A stretch of 64,000 bases of DNA from Arachis hypogaea. Taxonomy: Eukaryota > Streptophyta > Magnoliopsida > Fabales > Fabaceae. The DNA lies in NCBI RefSeq assembly GCF_003086295.3, contig NC_092044.1:4924843-4988842 (forward strand), read 5' to 3'. Shown here in pieces: positions 34,599-47,357 of the stretch; the first letter of the stretch is position 1; each line of letters opens with the position of its first letter. A program made the position numbers and the translations under genes. The notes under the pieces were generated by a model. The model saw only the letters and a program-made list of their open reading frames with translations, did not search any database and was not told the DNA's origin.

Positions 34599-36496
34599 AT
34601 GGACCGGTTCTCTGCTCTGCCGAAAATTATACTTCATGACATTCTTGTACGGCTGCCTGACAAAGATGCTGCCAAGACTAGTGTTTTGTCAAAGGCATGG
34701 AATGACACATGGTTTTCATTTCCCAATCTATCTGTTTGCAGTGAGGATTTTTTCTCTGAAGATGATGTACCCACAGGAAATAGACAAAGGTTTAGGAAAT
34801 TGGACATTCTCATTAATTATGTTACAAAAAGATTGCTGAGGCTACGTGACCAACGCTTAGCAATCAAAAAATTTAAGCTTGATTTGCAAAATTTAGACGA
34901 CCTTACGCATGTGTCCCACCATGTTGATCAGTGGATACAGATGGTCTGTGAAAGTGGCGTCCAAGTACTAGAACTTTACCTTAATGATGACTGTGTCAGA
35001 TGGTATGAACTTCCACTTTGTGTCATTGAAGCCAAGTCACTTATTGAGTTGGAGTTGCTCGGGGGAATCAAAATTGACCAAGAACTTCTAAAGCATTCCA
35101 TGAAGTTTTCTTCCGTGAAAATGCTATTTTTAAGTCGTGTACTTTTCACAGATGAATCGGCTATTGAGTATCTCATTTCTCATTGTCCTCTTACTGAACG
35201 TTTCATCATGGGTGTTTGTTACATATATAACCATCTAAGGACAGAACATCCTCCAGCGGACAGGATCGAAAAGGTGGAATCATTATCCCTGCAGGGTTTA
35301 CAAAAGCTCAAGGAAGTTGATGTTGAAGGAATACAAGAAGTACATATTGATTCTCCAAATCTTGAGGAGCTATGCTATCAAGCTTGGGATCTCAATGCAC
35401 CGTTCAAGCTGAATTTTGATAGTTGCACAAATTTAAGGTGTTTGCAATTATGTAATTTAAAGGACACTGCTATTGCAGACAAGTGGTTTTTTGAATTGTT
35501 TTCTAAGTTTCCTTTTATTGAGAGCTTGAAACTATTTGATTGCTCTATGTCTGAGAGGATTAATATTTCGAGTCCTCGACTCAAGATCTTGCAGTTAATG
35601 TTTTGCTCTAAGTTGAAGGAGGTCAATGTTGATGCTCCAAATTTGTTATTATTTGACTATCGTGGTGATGACAAACCTGTTATATCTTTTATGAGAAGTT
35701 CTAATCAACTTGAAGTCAATATTTCTACCTATGTGGATTTTCGGCACTTTTATAGCTTGAGGGAATTTACCCAGAATATGCCACAAGTGATTTTGGCATC
35801 ACTTTCCCTCTCTATTGGACATTCATTTCCTGTAAGTATTCACTTGCTACTTTCTTGGTTCTTTCTTCATGCATATTGATATGTGGCTATTTTATTTTAT
35901 GTACCCTGAATTGTGTAGGATGATGATCCATACATGCCTGCATTGCTAGTTTCCTCCACTACTCCTCCAAGTATCAAACATTTGGTGTTGAGCGAATATT
36001 CACCTCCGGATAGTGAAGCTCTCTATAGCCAACTACTTATGAATTACTTGCTTTCAAGTTGCTTCCCAAAAACAATTTCATTCAAATATCATGGTCGTTT
36101 CTCATTCATTGAGGTATGTCATTCATTATCTTCAAATTCTCTGTTTAATACTACCATTTACAAATTAGAATTGTACTTCCATTCCAGCAGTGTCTTCAAC
36201 ATGTCAAATATACATATCTTTATGCTTTTTCATGAATATGTTCTTTCTAATTCCACCGCATATTTTGCAAAAAAAAAAAAAAAAAACAACAGTTCTTCTA
36301 TGAGAAGCTGATGGGCAGTGAAAAGGGAGAGTGCTATTGCAGTTCAGGTGATAGAAAGTGTTGGTGGCATGCCTTGAAGATTGTCAGCATCTCTTGTTCA
36401 TTCATGACTGATGAGAACGCTGACTTTAAGGCCATGCTTGATGCGTCAGCGAGATCTTTTGAGGAGAAAACAATCACTTTTAGCTTAGAGCTGTAA
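34599..36496 (+). CDS. F-box/LRR-repeat protein, gene 2
   Basis: Exons 34599-35831, 35919-36113 and 36293-36496, all phase 0, give about 543 residues. The F-box is at residues 1-45 (LPKIILHDILVRLPDKDAAK, WNDTW). Leucine-rich repeats follow (LELYLNDD, LIELELLGGI, LRCLQLCNL, IESLKLFDCSM). The C-terminal module has PPSIKHLVLSEYSPPDSEAL and the KCWWHALKIV motif conserved in genes 1 and 3. Donors are GTAAGT and GTATGT, and acceptors TGTGTAG and AACAACAG (after an A run). ATG 34599 sits 11 bp after a splice acceptor. It is a likely SCF substrate receptor with unknown target. No defect is seen. Confidence 0.9.
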
Positions 36497-36788
36497 TCTT
36501 GCTATTGTCAACCTTTGAACATTCCTAATTAGAATTAAAAACTTTAATGTTGATGCTGAGTTACATCTATTTATGTATTGAAGTGGCTATTATATAACAG
36601 AGTACTATATGGAGCTAATGCATTTAACTATTCACATTAAGTTTCATGTCTTTCTCTTCTTCTCTTTTATAATACGTATTAAGTTTTGGCAAGTTTGAAA
36701 TTACCCTTAAATTTAAAATCACCAATTTAATCCCATTCATAAAATAATTATTTTACCCCTAATTAAATTAAACCTAGGGAAAACCATA

Positions 36789-38674
36789 TGATGAGTTTGG
36801 AAAATTCTTATTTAGTTTTGATGATGAACAAATATTATTAAAATATTTAATTACAAAATTATTAATTTGATCTTAATTCATATTTGTTTAATTAATAATT
36901 TTGTTGTGCAGATTTTATGTTGGGCCGAAAAATGAGTTTGTGGTATAAGCCCAATAATCAACCTTGCTACAAGTTATATATTAAGTGGCTGAATTTTTTG
37001 ATGGGCCAAGCTCAATGTTGTTACAACCAAGCTCATGATTAATTTTGATGAAAGATTCCTATGCTTGATCTGAAATCAAATTCATCAGGAAAGCAAATGT
37101 TACTAAATGGGCCTGATTTAATTATTGCTACAACTAAGTCCAATTCCATTTGAGGTGAAAATTCCTCATGCTTTGTCCGAATCCATGAGGCAAAGAAAAA
37201 TGAAAGCAAAATGCTTCCAACGGATCCAAGTATTTCACCATGTGATGGATTTCAAAATCTATTACATTGTCAATTAATGCATGGGAACTATGAGAGAGAA
37301 AAGTTTCAGCTGAATTGATTGATGGCCATAATGATAACACGCCACTCTAAGCTAGGGAAGTAAAAGCAACTTTTACCAACAAAGTGGTTTATCACATTGA
37401 ATTGCTTTTCTTCTAAGTTGTTTATTCTCTCTCATCTCTTTCTCTCTTCTTCTTCGGTCCTTGTCTAGGAAATTATGGAAGCTAAGTTGAGCTACCAAAA
37501 GGAAGAAGAAGCTGCATGCATCAAGACCATCAAGTTAATGATGGCAGGAAAAAGAAAAGTATGTAGTGGCTGAGATTGTCACCAAATGTGGTTAGATTTG
37601 GTGAGGTAATCTTGAGCTCTTCATGCTCAAAAAGGAAGAAGAAGATTCGGCCAGCAAGGGAGATTCTTGAAGCATGGCTTGTTTTTGATTCTGCTCAACC
37701 ACCACAGAAAGTAGCTAGAGTGGCGAAGTAATGGTTGAGGTAGAGATTGAAGCAGATGAAGTCATCATCATCATGAAGCATCAAGGGCCAGAAATCCATC
37801 TTGGAGAGCAAGCCAAGGATGGAGAGTTCGGATTGATGAAGAGTGATGATCAAGAAAGGACGAGAGGTAATTGCATGTTGGGTTTAGCATGGTTATCTCT
37901 TCTCTCTCTATGTGGCCGAACCGGTTATGTTTGTTGAAGGAGGAAGAAGTTGGTTCGGTTTTTTGGCTTCAATAAGTGGAGGCTTCTCTCTTCTATAATA
38001 AGGGAGAACAACCACTGTTTGAAGCAAGGAGAAAATTTGAGAGTGCAAGGCACAGAGTTCTCAGAGCTACCTGAGCTAACAGTTTTCTCTTCTCCTTCAA
38101 TGTTCTCTGTTTTGTAATTTTTTTGTTTAATTTTGTCATGTCTTGGGTCTCATGGAAAAAGGCAAACAGTGAGGTTTGTATGAAAAAGTCATAGAGCGAA
38201 AAAAGGCAGAGAGTGCAAAATTAAAAGCCATAGATGTCTTAGAGTTCCTTTGTTCATCTATGTTGTGTTTCATGATTCTGTGGGAATCCCCTTGTAAGTT
38301 GGGTTAGCACTTTACAAGTTGTAATCAGATTGATTATATTGAAATTCCATCATGTTTGTGATGGAGACTGGATGTAGGCTGCACTGCACTTAGCAGCCGA
38401 ACCAGGATATATCTAGGTGCAATCTTCTCTCCTTTCTACTCCATTTCTGTTTTCTACTACACAGGAGCAAAAACCAAAATTATCTTGTGCCAAGTGACGA
38501 GACAAAAAGAAAAGTCTCGTGGCTAGGGACGAGACAAAAGAAAAAGTCTCGTGTGCAGTGATGAGATAAAAAGACTAAAAGTTTCCATAATTGGTCTAAC
38601 AAATCAGCAAGTATCATCAAGCAAAAAAGGGGGCTAAGATTCAACCCCCCTTCTCTTAGCCACTGAAACCATCA
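36789..38674 (+). repeat. 5' LTR of the SIRE-type element
   Basis: TGATGAG...ACCATCA, 1886 bp, the same length as the 3' LTR with no indel needed over the parts I compared. In the first ~375 bp I count 12 differences from the 3' copy, all transitions. A TATAATAAG motif near 37995 may serve as TATA element. Confidence 0.95.
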
Positions 38675-38734
38675 ATTGGTATCAGAACTTGGTCTCAAAG
38701 AGATCAAGCTTTGCAGCTTGGAGTAAAGATCCTC

Positions 38735-40399
38735 ATGGCGGAAAACAGTGGTGCAAATGTGGTGTCTTACAATCTGGCTGAAGGTCAATCAAGCAACAGA
38801 CCTCCCCTTTTCAATGGGAAAAATTATACCTATTGGAAGGAGAGGATGAAGATATTTGTACAAACAGTGGATTACAGACTTTGGAAGATTATCCTTGAAG
38901 GGCCTCAATTCCCAACTACCACAGGTGCTGAAGGAGTAGTCTCTCTCAAACTAGAAGCAAGATGGACCGAGAAAGATAGGAAGAAGATAGAGTTAAATGC
39001 CAAGGCAGTAAACCTGCTCAACTGTGCTATCAGCTTTGAGGAATACCGACGAGTATCACGATGCACAACGGCAAAGGAAATCTAGGACAAGTTACAAATC
39101 ACTCATGAAGGAACCACCATTGTAAAGAAAACTCGGACAGACATGTTGAACAGAGAATATGAAATGTTTGCAATGAAGGAAGGAGAATCCATTGATGAAC
39201 TGTTTGAACGGTTCAACTCCATCATTGTTGGCTTGGATGCTCTTGGAATTACTCATTCAGAATCTGTGCTAGTGAGAAGAGTATTGAGATGTCTTAAAAA
39301 AGAGTGGGAAACAAAAGCTTTAATTATTTCTGAGAGTAGTAGCTTAGATTCCATGACACTTGATGATTTGAGAGGAAATCTTCTTGCTTTTGAAAACTCC
39401 TATTTGAAAAAAGATTCAAAAAAGAAAGGAATCGCTTTTTCTTCTGTGACTAACCCTCTGGATGATAAATCCAGTGATAATTCTTCTGAAAATGAGTTTG
39501 TGTTGTTTGCAAAAAAATTCAGGAAAATGATGAAACTCAAAGGCAAAGGCAGCAGCTCAAGGAGGATGAAGAAAGACCTTAGCAGAGTAATCTGTTACAA
39601 TTGCAAGAAAATGGGGCATTTTAAATCTGATTGTCCCAAGTTAAAGAAGGAGGAAAAGCCGAAAAAGGGAAAGAAGAAGGGACTGATGGCTTCATGGAAA
39701 GATTTGGAAAATGACTCAGATAATGATGATGAAGAATCTGAGACTAAGTCACAGCCTTGTCTCATGGCAAATGAGGTAGATCATGTATTCTTTCAAAACC
39801 CTGACACTAAAGACCTTCATCTTATGATAGATCACCTCTCTGAAAAAATAAGATGTTTTCTGACTGATAATCAAGATCTTGAACAACAAAATTTCATTCT
39901 TAAAGCTGAAAATGATTTTCTTAAAGAAAAACTAAGAGAGGCCGAAACTGCTTGTGATCTTGTTGAAGAGAATAAGCAGTTAAGAGCCCAAGTGAGAAAC
40001 TGTAAAAGTGACCATTCTGTTCTTGCATATGTAGACTGTTTTAAAAGAAATGAAGAGTTGCTTGAAGAGGTTAAAAGGCTTAAGGAAGACTTAGCCAAGT
40101 TTACACAAAGTTCTGAAAATCTTAATCAAATTTTGGCTAGTCAAAAACCTCTCTATGATAAAGCTGGGTTGGGGTTTTATAAATCTGAAAAATCTCATTT
40201 TGAAAACATCCCTTCATCTTCAAATGATACAAGGTATCAAGACCCAACCTACTTTAACAAAACAGCAACTCCAAGATTTTGTAGACTATGCAATCGAAGT
40301 GGACACTTTTCAGTTCAACATTTCTTTGGTGAAAGAATGATAGGTGATAAAGTTTACAAAGTTGTTTTTGATTACAATGATTTGGGAGAGATGGTTTAA
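38735..40399 (+). pseudogene. gag of the SIRE-type element (one stop)
   Basis: ATG 38735 (MAENSGANVV). The N-terminal part has the UBN2/copia gag pattern (FNGKNYTYWKERMKIFVQ). A TAG at 39083-39085 interrupts it where relatives have Trp; the frame continues from 39086 (DKLQITHEGT) in register. The CCHC zinc knuckle CYNCKKMGHFKSDC is at about 39592-39633. A long coiled-coil region follows (39850-40130), then a degenerate second knuckle-like CRLCNRSGHFSVQH. Gag packages element RNA in the cytoplasmic particle. Apart from the stop it is well preserved. Confidence 0.88.
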
Positions 40400-40485
40400 C
40401 GTGAAAGGATCCAAGAAAATTTGGATACCTAAGGTCACTTGAGCTTATTTTGTAGGTATGCCTAGCATCCAAGAAGAAAGAAAAT

Positions 40486-42480
40486 ATGTGGTACATAGAT
40501 AGCGGATGCTCTAGGCATATGACTGGAAAGACAACCTTCTTCATAAAGCTTGATGAATATGATGGAGGACTCGTCACTTTCGGTGATGATGCAAAAGGAA
40601 AAATAGTGGCTGTTGGGAAAGAAAATGATTCAAATTGTGAAGATGATGGAACAAGCAAAGAAAATCCCAAATCTGTGCAAAATGAAGAATCTGTTAGCCC
40701 AGTTTTGTCTAGTCAGATTGGAGGAGACATTTCCATTTTGTCTCCTGAGCAAGCACGAGCAACTGAAACAGTGAGACCACCATAAGCTCATCAAAGCTCT
40801 ACACTTGTCCGAAAGCCTAGAAAATGGAAGTCCATGAGGAGTTATCCTCATGACTTCATCATTGGTGATCCCTCTCAAGGAGTAACAACAAGATCATCCA
40901 CCAAAAGACAAACCGAACCTAGCAATCTTGCTCTCTTGTCACAAATAGAGCCTAACAATGTCAAACAAGCTCTTGAGGATCCATCATGGGTTAAAGCAAT
41001 GCAAGAGGAGCTTGCTCAATTTGACAAGAATAAGGTTTGGACACTAGTACCTCATCCGGATGGTAAGAAAGTTACCGGTACTAAGTGGGTGTTTAAAAAT
41101 AAACTTGGTGAGGATGGACAAGTTGTTCGTAACAAGGCTAGATTAGTCGCCCAAGGTTACGATCAAGAAGAGAGTATTGATTTTGATGAGTCTTTTGCTC
41201 CGATAGCTAGAATGGAAGCAATTAGGTTGCTTCTTGCCTATGCTGCCCATAAGGGTTTCAAAATGTTTCAAATGGATGTTAAATGTGCTTTCCTTAATGG
41301 CTTTATTGATAGAGAAGTGTATATGGCTCAACCCCCCGGTTTTGAACATAAAAATTTTCCAAATTATGTTTTCAAACTTTTAAAGGCTCTTTATGGTCTT
41401 AGGCAAGCTCCAAGAGCTTGGTATGAGAGGCTTAGTGCCTTCTTGTTGGAAAACCATTTTCAAAGGGGTACCACCGACACTACTTTATTTATTAAAGCAT
41501 CTAATGATGATATACTTCTTGTTCAAGTTTATGTTGATGACATTGTATTTGGATCGGCCAATGTTTCCTTGTGTGAAGAGTTTGGAAAACTCATGACTAG
41601 TGAGTTTGAGATGAGTTTAATGGGAGAGCTAACTTTCTTTCTTGGCCTCCAAATTAAACAAACTCCTAGTGGTACTTTTATTCATCAAGGAAAGTATGCA
41701 AAAGAACTTATCAAAAAGTTTGGCCTAGAGAATTCCAAATCAATGGGTACACCAATGCATCCTAATACAAAACTTGAAAAGGATGGTGATGGCCAAGATG
41801 TGGATGAAACAAGGTATAGAGGGATGATAGGTTCACTTATGTACCTTACCTCCTCTAGACCGGATATTGTCCAAAGTGTGGGTGTATGTTCAAGGTTTCA
41901 ATCTCACCCAAAAGAATCCCATCTCACGGCTGTTAAACGCATCATTAGATACATTAAGGGAACTTGTAATTATGGTTTATGGTATCCTAAATCTAATGAC
42001 TTTTATGCAGTAGGGTTTTGTGATGCAGATTTTGCGGGAGATAGAGTGGATAGAAGGAGTACATCCGGCATGTGTTGCTTCCTTGGAAGCTCACTCAACA
42101 TGTGGTCAAGCAAGAAACAAGCCACATTGGCTTTATCTACAGCTGAAGCAGAATACATTTTCGCATCTGCATGTTGCTCTCAATTAATTTGGTTAAAAAC
42201 ACAATTGGAAGATTACAAATTAAAGATCAATAGTATTCCTTTATTTTGTGACAATATGAGTGCTATAAACATTTCAAAAAATCCTGTTCTGCACTCAAGA
42301 ACAAAGCACATTGAGATAAAATATCATTTTATTAGGAAACATGTGCAAAGGGTACTATTGATATTCAATTTGTAAAATCTGAAGACCAAATTTTTGATAT
42401 TTTTACAAAACCCCTCTGTGAAGACAGATTTTGTACCTTGAGAAAAAGTTTGGGAATGTTTGATTTAAGTTTCATTGAAA
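40486..42480 (+). pseudogene. pol of the SIRE-type element: protease, RT and RNase H, integrase deleted
   Basis: The protease motif DSGCSRHMTG is at about 40498-40530, then only ~40 residues before sequence normally found after integrase. The whole integrase (zinc finger and DDE core) is missing, with the junction near 40620. A TAA at 40783-40785 follows. From 40834 the RT/RNase H frame is open: WVKAMQEELAQFDKN, LVAQGYDQEE, the catalytic YVDD at about 41530, LMYLTSSRPDI, and RNase H DADFAGD and LSTAEAEY. A single-base frameshift near 42352 throws the C-terminus (...DIFTKPLCED...) out of frame. Confidence 0.9.
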
Positions 42481-42862
42481 ATTTCTGAATGTGTGACTCT
42501 GTTCAGTTTTGCTCGTAGGTTTGGACGAGATGAAAATAATGGCATAATGGAAGAGCTGTGGTCAAGGGGGAGGCAACGCAGAATTCAAAATTTTATGGGC
42601 CCCACCAAAATTCCATGACCCCACCATAACAGTTTTGTTAGTTATCTCTCATGCAAATAAGAATCTTCTTCCTTGTGTCATCATATCTTCTTGGAAGTGG
42701 TTATTGTCAAATCAAATCCCTCTCTCCATCTAATCCCTTGATTTAAGGCAACAACTTTTCAGTTTTAGATTTCAAAAGTTAAAAAGGAAAATTATTTTTT
42801 GGGTAATAACCACCCCATAATGGTCATTACTTCCACCATTTTCTCTCTCTAAGCCTCATTTA

Positions 42863-44362
42863 ATGCGTCACTCACCTTGCCTCTCTCCCGCTCAATTCGG
42901 TTATCACCCCCAACCTTTCATATTTCATTCCTCCATTACCATGAAAAAGAAAACCGCGCCAATAAAGAGTGAAAGAATTCTTCTTTCTCAAAAACCATCA
43001 ACACCCCAAACCCACACTCACATCCACATACATTCTACTTCCTCATCCTCTCCCTCGCCCCCAACCAAACAGACCGAAGCCATGAGAAGAAAGGTAGTGG
43101 CACAAAAGAGTTTCGGAAGAAGAAGAAGCGGGAAGAATAAGGAAACCCAAGTTGAGGAAGAGCAAGAATCTCATACATCTTCCATTCCCTCTCCACCACC
43201 TTCATCACCGAAGAGGACTTCCCCCAGAAAAGGCTCACAGAAAAATCAGGAGTTTGCACTCAATGACACCACTGAACCTCCAAATTTGGAATTCTTGGAA
43301 TTCAGAGACAAGTATGGCAAGACTCACTCCCACTTTGATCCAAGCAGATTCAACTCTTGCACCTCTTTTGAGTTTCACAAAGAGGTTATGGAAAAGCGTC
43401 ATTTGTGTGTAACCTATCTTATTAGCCTCGAAACTTTCACTAACAAAGGCATCAATATATCTTCTCTGTTTGAACTCCTCAACTGGAAGCCACTGCTTCT
43501 CATAAAAAAACCAGTCTATCCTGGCCTTGTTAGAGAGTTTTATGCCAATATGCGACTCATTGACGGCACTCTTCATTCCTATGTCAAAAGGGTTCAAATA
43601 GTCCTTGATTTTGAGACAATTGGAGCGGCCCTGGGCTTCAAGGATGAAGGACCGTGAGCATATATGGTGGACAAATGGGATACACAAGTTGGTGTTCCAT
43701 ACAAAACTGTTCTCCAGCACATTTGCGAGAACCTTTCTGGATTGCATGGCACCATTCCAACACATAAAGCTCTATGACCAGTTAATTCTCTGCTTCACCG
43801 AATCATCACCCATATTCTGACTCCCCAAAGCGGCTCACACAACCGAGTAATATTTTCTGACTGTCTCATATTATTTGCTTTGGTTACCTCTACTCCTATA
43901 TCCTTTGGTTATATTATGATTAGGCACATGTGGGATTCTGTTAGAAGCACCAGAAAGGCTAACCTGCCTTATGGTATGTTTTTAACTAGAATTTTTGAGT
44001 ATTTTAAAGTGGATTTGCTAAATGAGACTGTAGAAAACAAGGTATCTTCAATCAGAGGAGGAGGAGCAACTAAGGAAACCAAAGGGCGAAAATCTGCTGC
44101 ATCGGATAGTGACTATGAAGGCAGGCCAGAATCTTCCAAAACAATCAAGTCCATCAAACAGATTTTGGGAGAATTTTCAAACATGGCAGACATGATGTTC
44201 CGATCTCACAAAGAGGCCCGCAAGCAAGCTTATGAGAGTGAGAAAGCTTGGAAGAATCGCAAAGAAAGGGTCAATCTGATGATCAAAAGTTTTAAGGAGG
44301 ATCTGAGAGATGATAGTGAAGGAGGCGCTGAGGAAGAAGATATTAATTTTTCTGATGATTAA
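42863..44362 (+). pseudogene. Env-like ORF of the SIRE-type element, with stops
   Basis: After pol, plus-strand frame 42863-44362 is open except for TGA at 43655-43657 and near 43772. It has a basic Ser/Pro-rich N-terminal part, a central domain with LEFRDKYGKTHSHFD and LFELLNWKPLL that resembles the envelope-like or 'putative plant transposon' proteins of SIRE elements, and an acidic coiled-coil C-terminus. Envelope function has never been shown for these proteins. I call it by position and character, not by a clear catalytic or fusion motif. Confidence 0.7.
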
Positions 44363-45235
44363 TGACTGTTTTTTTTTTACTTTGTTTGATATTGGCTCCA
44401 TTAGGCTCAATCTGTTTTTTGTAGGAGCATGACTTGATACTCACTGCTCTAGGATAATCTCTAGGATACTGTGATATACTCTTGCTACTTTATCTTGAAT
44501 ATTTTGCTATGTTGGTCATGTTTTGTGCAGGTGCCCCCGTGATGACAAAAGGGGAAGGAAATTCAGTTTTCAAAATTGAAATTGGAACAAATAAAAACAG
44601 GGGCTAGAACAGGGGATGAAATTTTCAAATTGAAAATTCATGATCACCCTTGTTCAAAGAATGCATGTTGTTATTGCATTTGGCATTTGGTTTATCATGA
44701 TTAGTTTATTTGGCATTTGGTTTATAATGATGTTTGATTTATTTTCATGCCTGGCTGTTGATTCATCATTGATAAACTTGTTGGATTGAAAATTTATTTT
44801 TGGCAGTTCCTTTAAATTGTATAAAGTATCAAAAACTGCCTTATTTTGCTCTACAAATATTTTCCATCATGTTGTTTTGCTCTGATATCCTAAACAGGAA
44901 AATGTTTGAAAAATATTTGGATATTTTTTTATGTATGGAAAATTTTGAGCAGAGAATCAGTTTATGATATCAAATGAGTTTTGATTATCAATTAAAACTG
45001 CTCATAAATCAAGCATTTAGCATCATGAATAAATATGCTAAATAACATTGTTACTTGGAGCTTGATTCAAATGTTACAGGTTAGTGCTTCCCTTGGTAAA
45101 ACAGCATACATTAAAGGGGAGTCATGTGACATTTAGAAAGGGGGAGAAATTCAAATTCAAAGGGAGTATTTCTTACTCAATCTTTAAATTTCTTTCCATT
45201 TCAATTTTAGTAATGTTTGTCATCAAGGGGGAGAT
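44363..45235. other. 3' untranslated region of the SIRE-type element
   Basis: Non-coding between the env-like ORF and the 3' LTR. It contains imperfect tandem phrases (tttggcatttggtttat..atgat, 44680-44735) and the purine-rich tract at about 45222-45234. Confidence 0.6.
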
Positions 45236-47121
45236 TGATGAGTTTGGAAAACTCTTATTTAGTTTTGATGATGAACAAACATTATTAAAATATTTAATTA
45301 CAAAACTATTAATTTGATCTTAATTCATATTTGCTTAATTAATAATTTTGTTGTGCAGATTTTATGTTGGGCCGAAAAATGAGTTTGTGGTATAAGCCCA
45401 ATAATCAGCCTTGCTACAAGTTATATATTAAGTGGCTGAATTTTTTGATGGGCCAAGCTCAATGTTGTTACAACCAAGCCCATGATTAATTTTGATGAAA
45501 GATTCCTATGCTTGATCCGAAATCAAATTCATCAGGAAAGCAAATGTTACTAAATGGGCCTGATTTAATTATTGCTGCAACTAAGCCCAATTCCATTTGA
45601 GATGAAAATTTTTCATGCTTTGTCCGAATCCATGAGGCAAAGAAAAATGAAAGCAAAATGCTTCCAACGGATCCAAGTATTTCACCATGTGATGGATTTC
45701 AAAATCTATTACATTGTCAATTAATGCATGGGAACTATGAGAGAGAAAAGTTTCAGCTGAATTGATTGATGGCCATAATGACAACACGCCACTCTAAGCT
45801 AGGGAAGTAAAAGCAACTTTTACCAACAAAGTGGTTTATCACATTGAATTGCTTTTCTTCTAAGTTGTTTATTCTCTCTCATCTCTTTCTCTCTTCTTCT
45901 TCGGTCCTTGTCCAGGAAATTATGGAAGCTAAGTTGAGCTACCAAAAGGAAGAAGAAGCTGCATGCATCAAGACCATCAAGTTAATGATGGCAGAAAAAA
46001 GAAAAGTATGTAGTGGCTGAGATTGTCACCAAATGTGGTTAGATTTGGTGAGGTAATCTTGAGCTCTTCATGCTCAAAAAGGAAGAAGAAGATTCGGCCA
46101 GCAAGGGAGATTCTTGAAGCATGGCTTGTCTTTGATTCTGCTCAACCACCACAGGAAGTAGCTAGAGTGGCGAAGTGATGGTTGAGACAGAGATTGAAGC
46201 AGATGAAGTCATCATCATCATGAAGAATCAAGGGCCAGAAATCCATCTTAGAGAGCAAGCCAAGGATGGAGAGTTCGGATTGATGAAGAGTGATGATCAA
46301 GAAATGACTAGAGGTAATTGCATGTTGGGTTTAGCATGGTTATCTCTTCTCTCTCTATGTGGCCGAACCGGTTATGTTTGTTGAAGGAGGAAGAAGTTGG
46401 TTCGATTTTTTGGCTTCAATAAGTGGAGGCTTCTCTCTTCTATAATAAGGGAGAACAACCACTGTTTGAAGCAAGGAGAAAATTTGAGAGTGCAAGGCAC
46501 AGAGTTCTCAGAGCTACCTGAGCTAACAGTTTTCTCTTCTCCTTCAATGTTCTCTGTTTTGTAATTTTTCTGTTTAATTTTGTCATGTTTTGAGTCTCAT
46601 GGAAAAAGGCAAACAGTGAGGTTTGTATGAAAAAGTCATAGAGCGGAAAAAGACAGAGAGTGCAAAATTAAAAGCCATAGATGTCTTAGAGTTCCTTTGT
46701 TCATCTATGTTGTGTTTCATGATTCTGTAGGAATCCCCTTGTAAGTTGGGTTAGCACTTTACAAGTTGTAATCAGATTGATTATAGTGAAATTCCATCAT
46801 GTTTGTGATGGAGACCGGATGTAGGCTGCACTACACTTAGCAGCCGAACCAGGATATATCTGGGTGCAATCTTCTCTCCTTTCTACTCCATTTCTGTTTT
46901 CTACTACACAGGAGCAAAAACCAAAATTATCTTGTGCCAAGTGACGAGACAAAAAGAAAAGTCTCGTGGCTAGGGACGAGACAAAAGAAAAAGTCTCGTG
47001 TGCAGTGATGAGATAAAAAGACTAAAAGTTTTCAGAATTAGTCTAACAAATCAGCAAGTATCATCAAGCAAAAAAGGGGACTAAGATTCAACCCCCCTTA
47101 TCTTAGCCACTAAAACCATCA
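45236..47121 (+). repeat. 3' LTR of the SIRE-type element
   Basis: 1886 bp, TGATGAG...ACCATCA, flanked on the right by target duplication CCATA (47122-47126). See the 5' LTR for comparison. Confidence 0.95.
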
Positions 47122-47357
47122 CCATATAATAGTCACCTAAAGTTTGAGAGATGAACAATTTAATTTAATTATAAAAATAGAATATTATATAACGACATTT
47201 GATTTAAATATTTGGATTGAGCCACGTTTGAAATTTAAATATGAAATTTGAACTATTTTGATTTGTGAATATTAGGGTTAAAAGAAAAGAGAGGAAAGCA
47301 ATAAAGATGTAGAGATTTTACTCAATTAAACAACAAATAAACAAGGTTTAGGATTCA

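Larger units (their letters stand above)
36789..47121 (+). mobile_element. Full-length SIRE-type Ty1-copia retrotransposon, defective
   Basis: Two LTRs of 1886 bp each (36789-38674, 45236-47121) enclose gag, protease, reverse transcriptase, RNase H and an env-like region. The target duplication is CCATA (36784-36788 and 47122-47126). A tRNA-Met primer-binding site (TGGTATCAGA) is at 38677-38686 and a purine tract (CAAGGGGGAGAT) precedes the 3' LTR. Gene order and an ORF after pol are typical of the SIRE/Maximus lineage. The integrase is missing and several stops and a frameshift break the genes, so this copy needs help to move. Confidence 0.95.

Noticed and set aside
34510..34839. Out-of-frame ORF overlapping the F-box start of gene 2 (similar ones at 10157-10381 and 50589-50876)
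   Set aside because: Its similarity among the three genes follows from the conserved F-box coding sequence in another frame.
45581..46384. Matching small ORFs in both LTRs (also 37134-37937)
   Set aside because: They lie in the LTRs of the SIRE-type element, and the pairs simply reflect LTR duplication; no domain.
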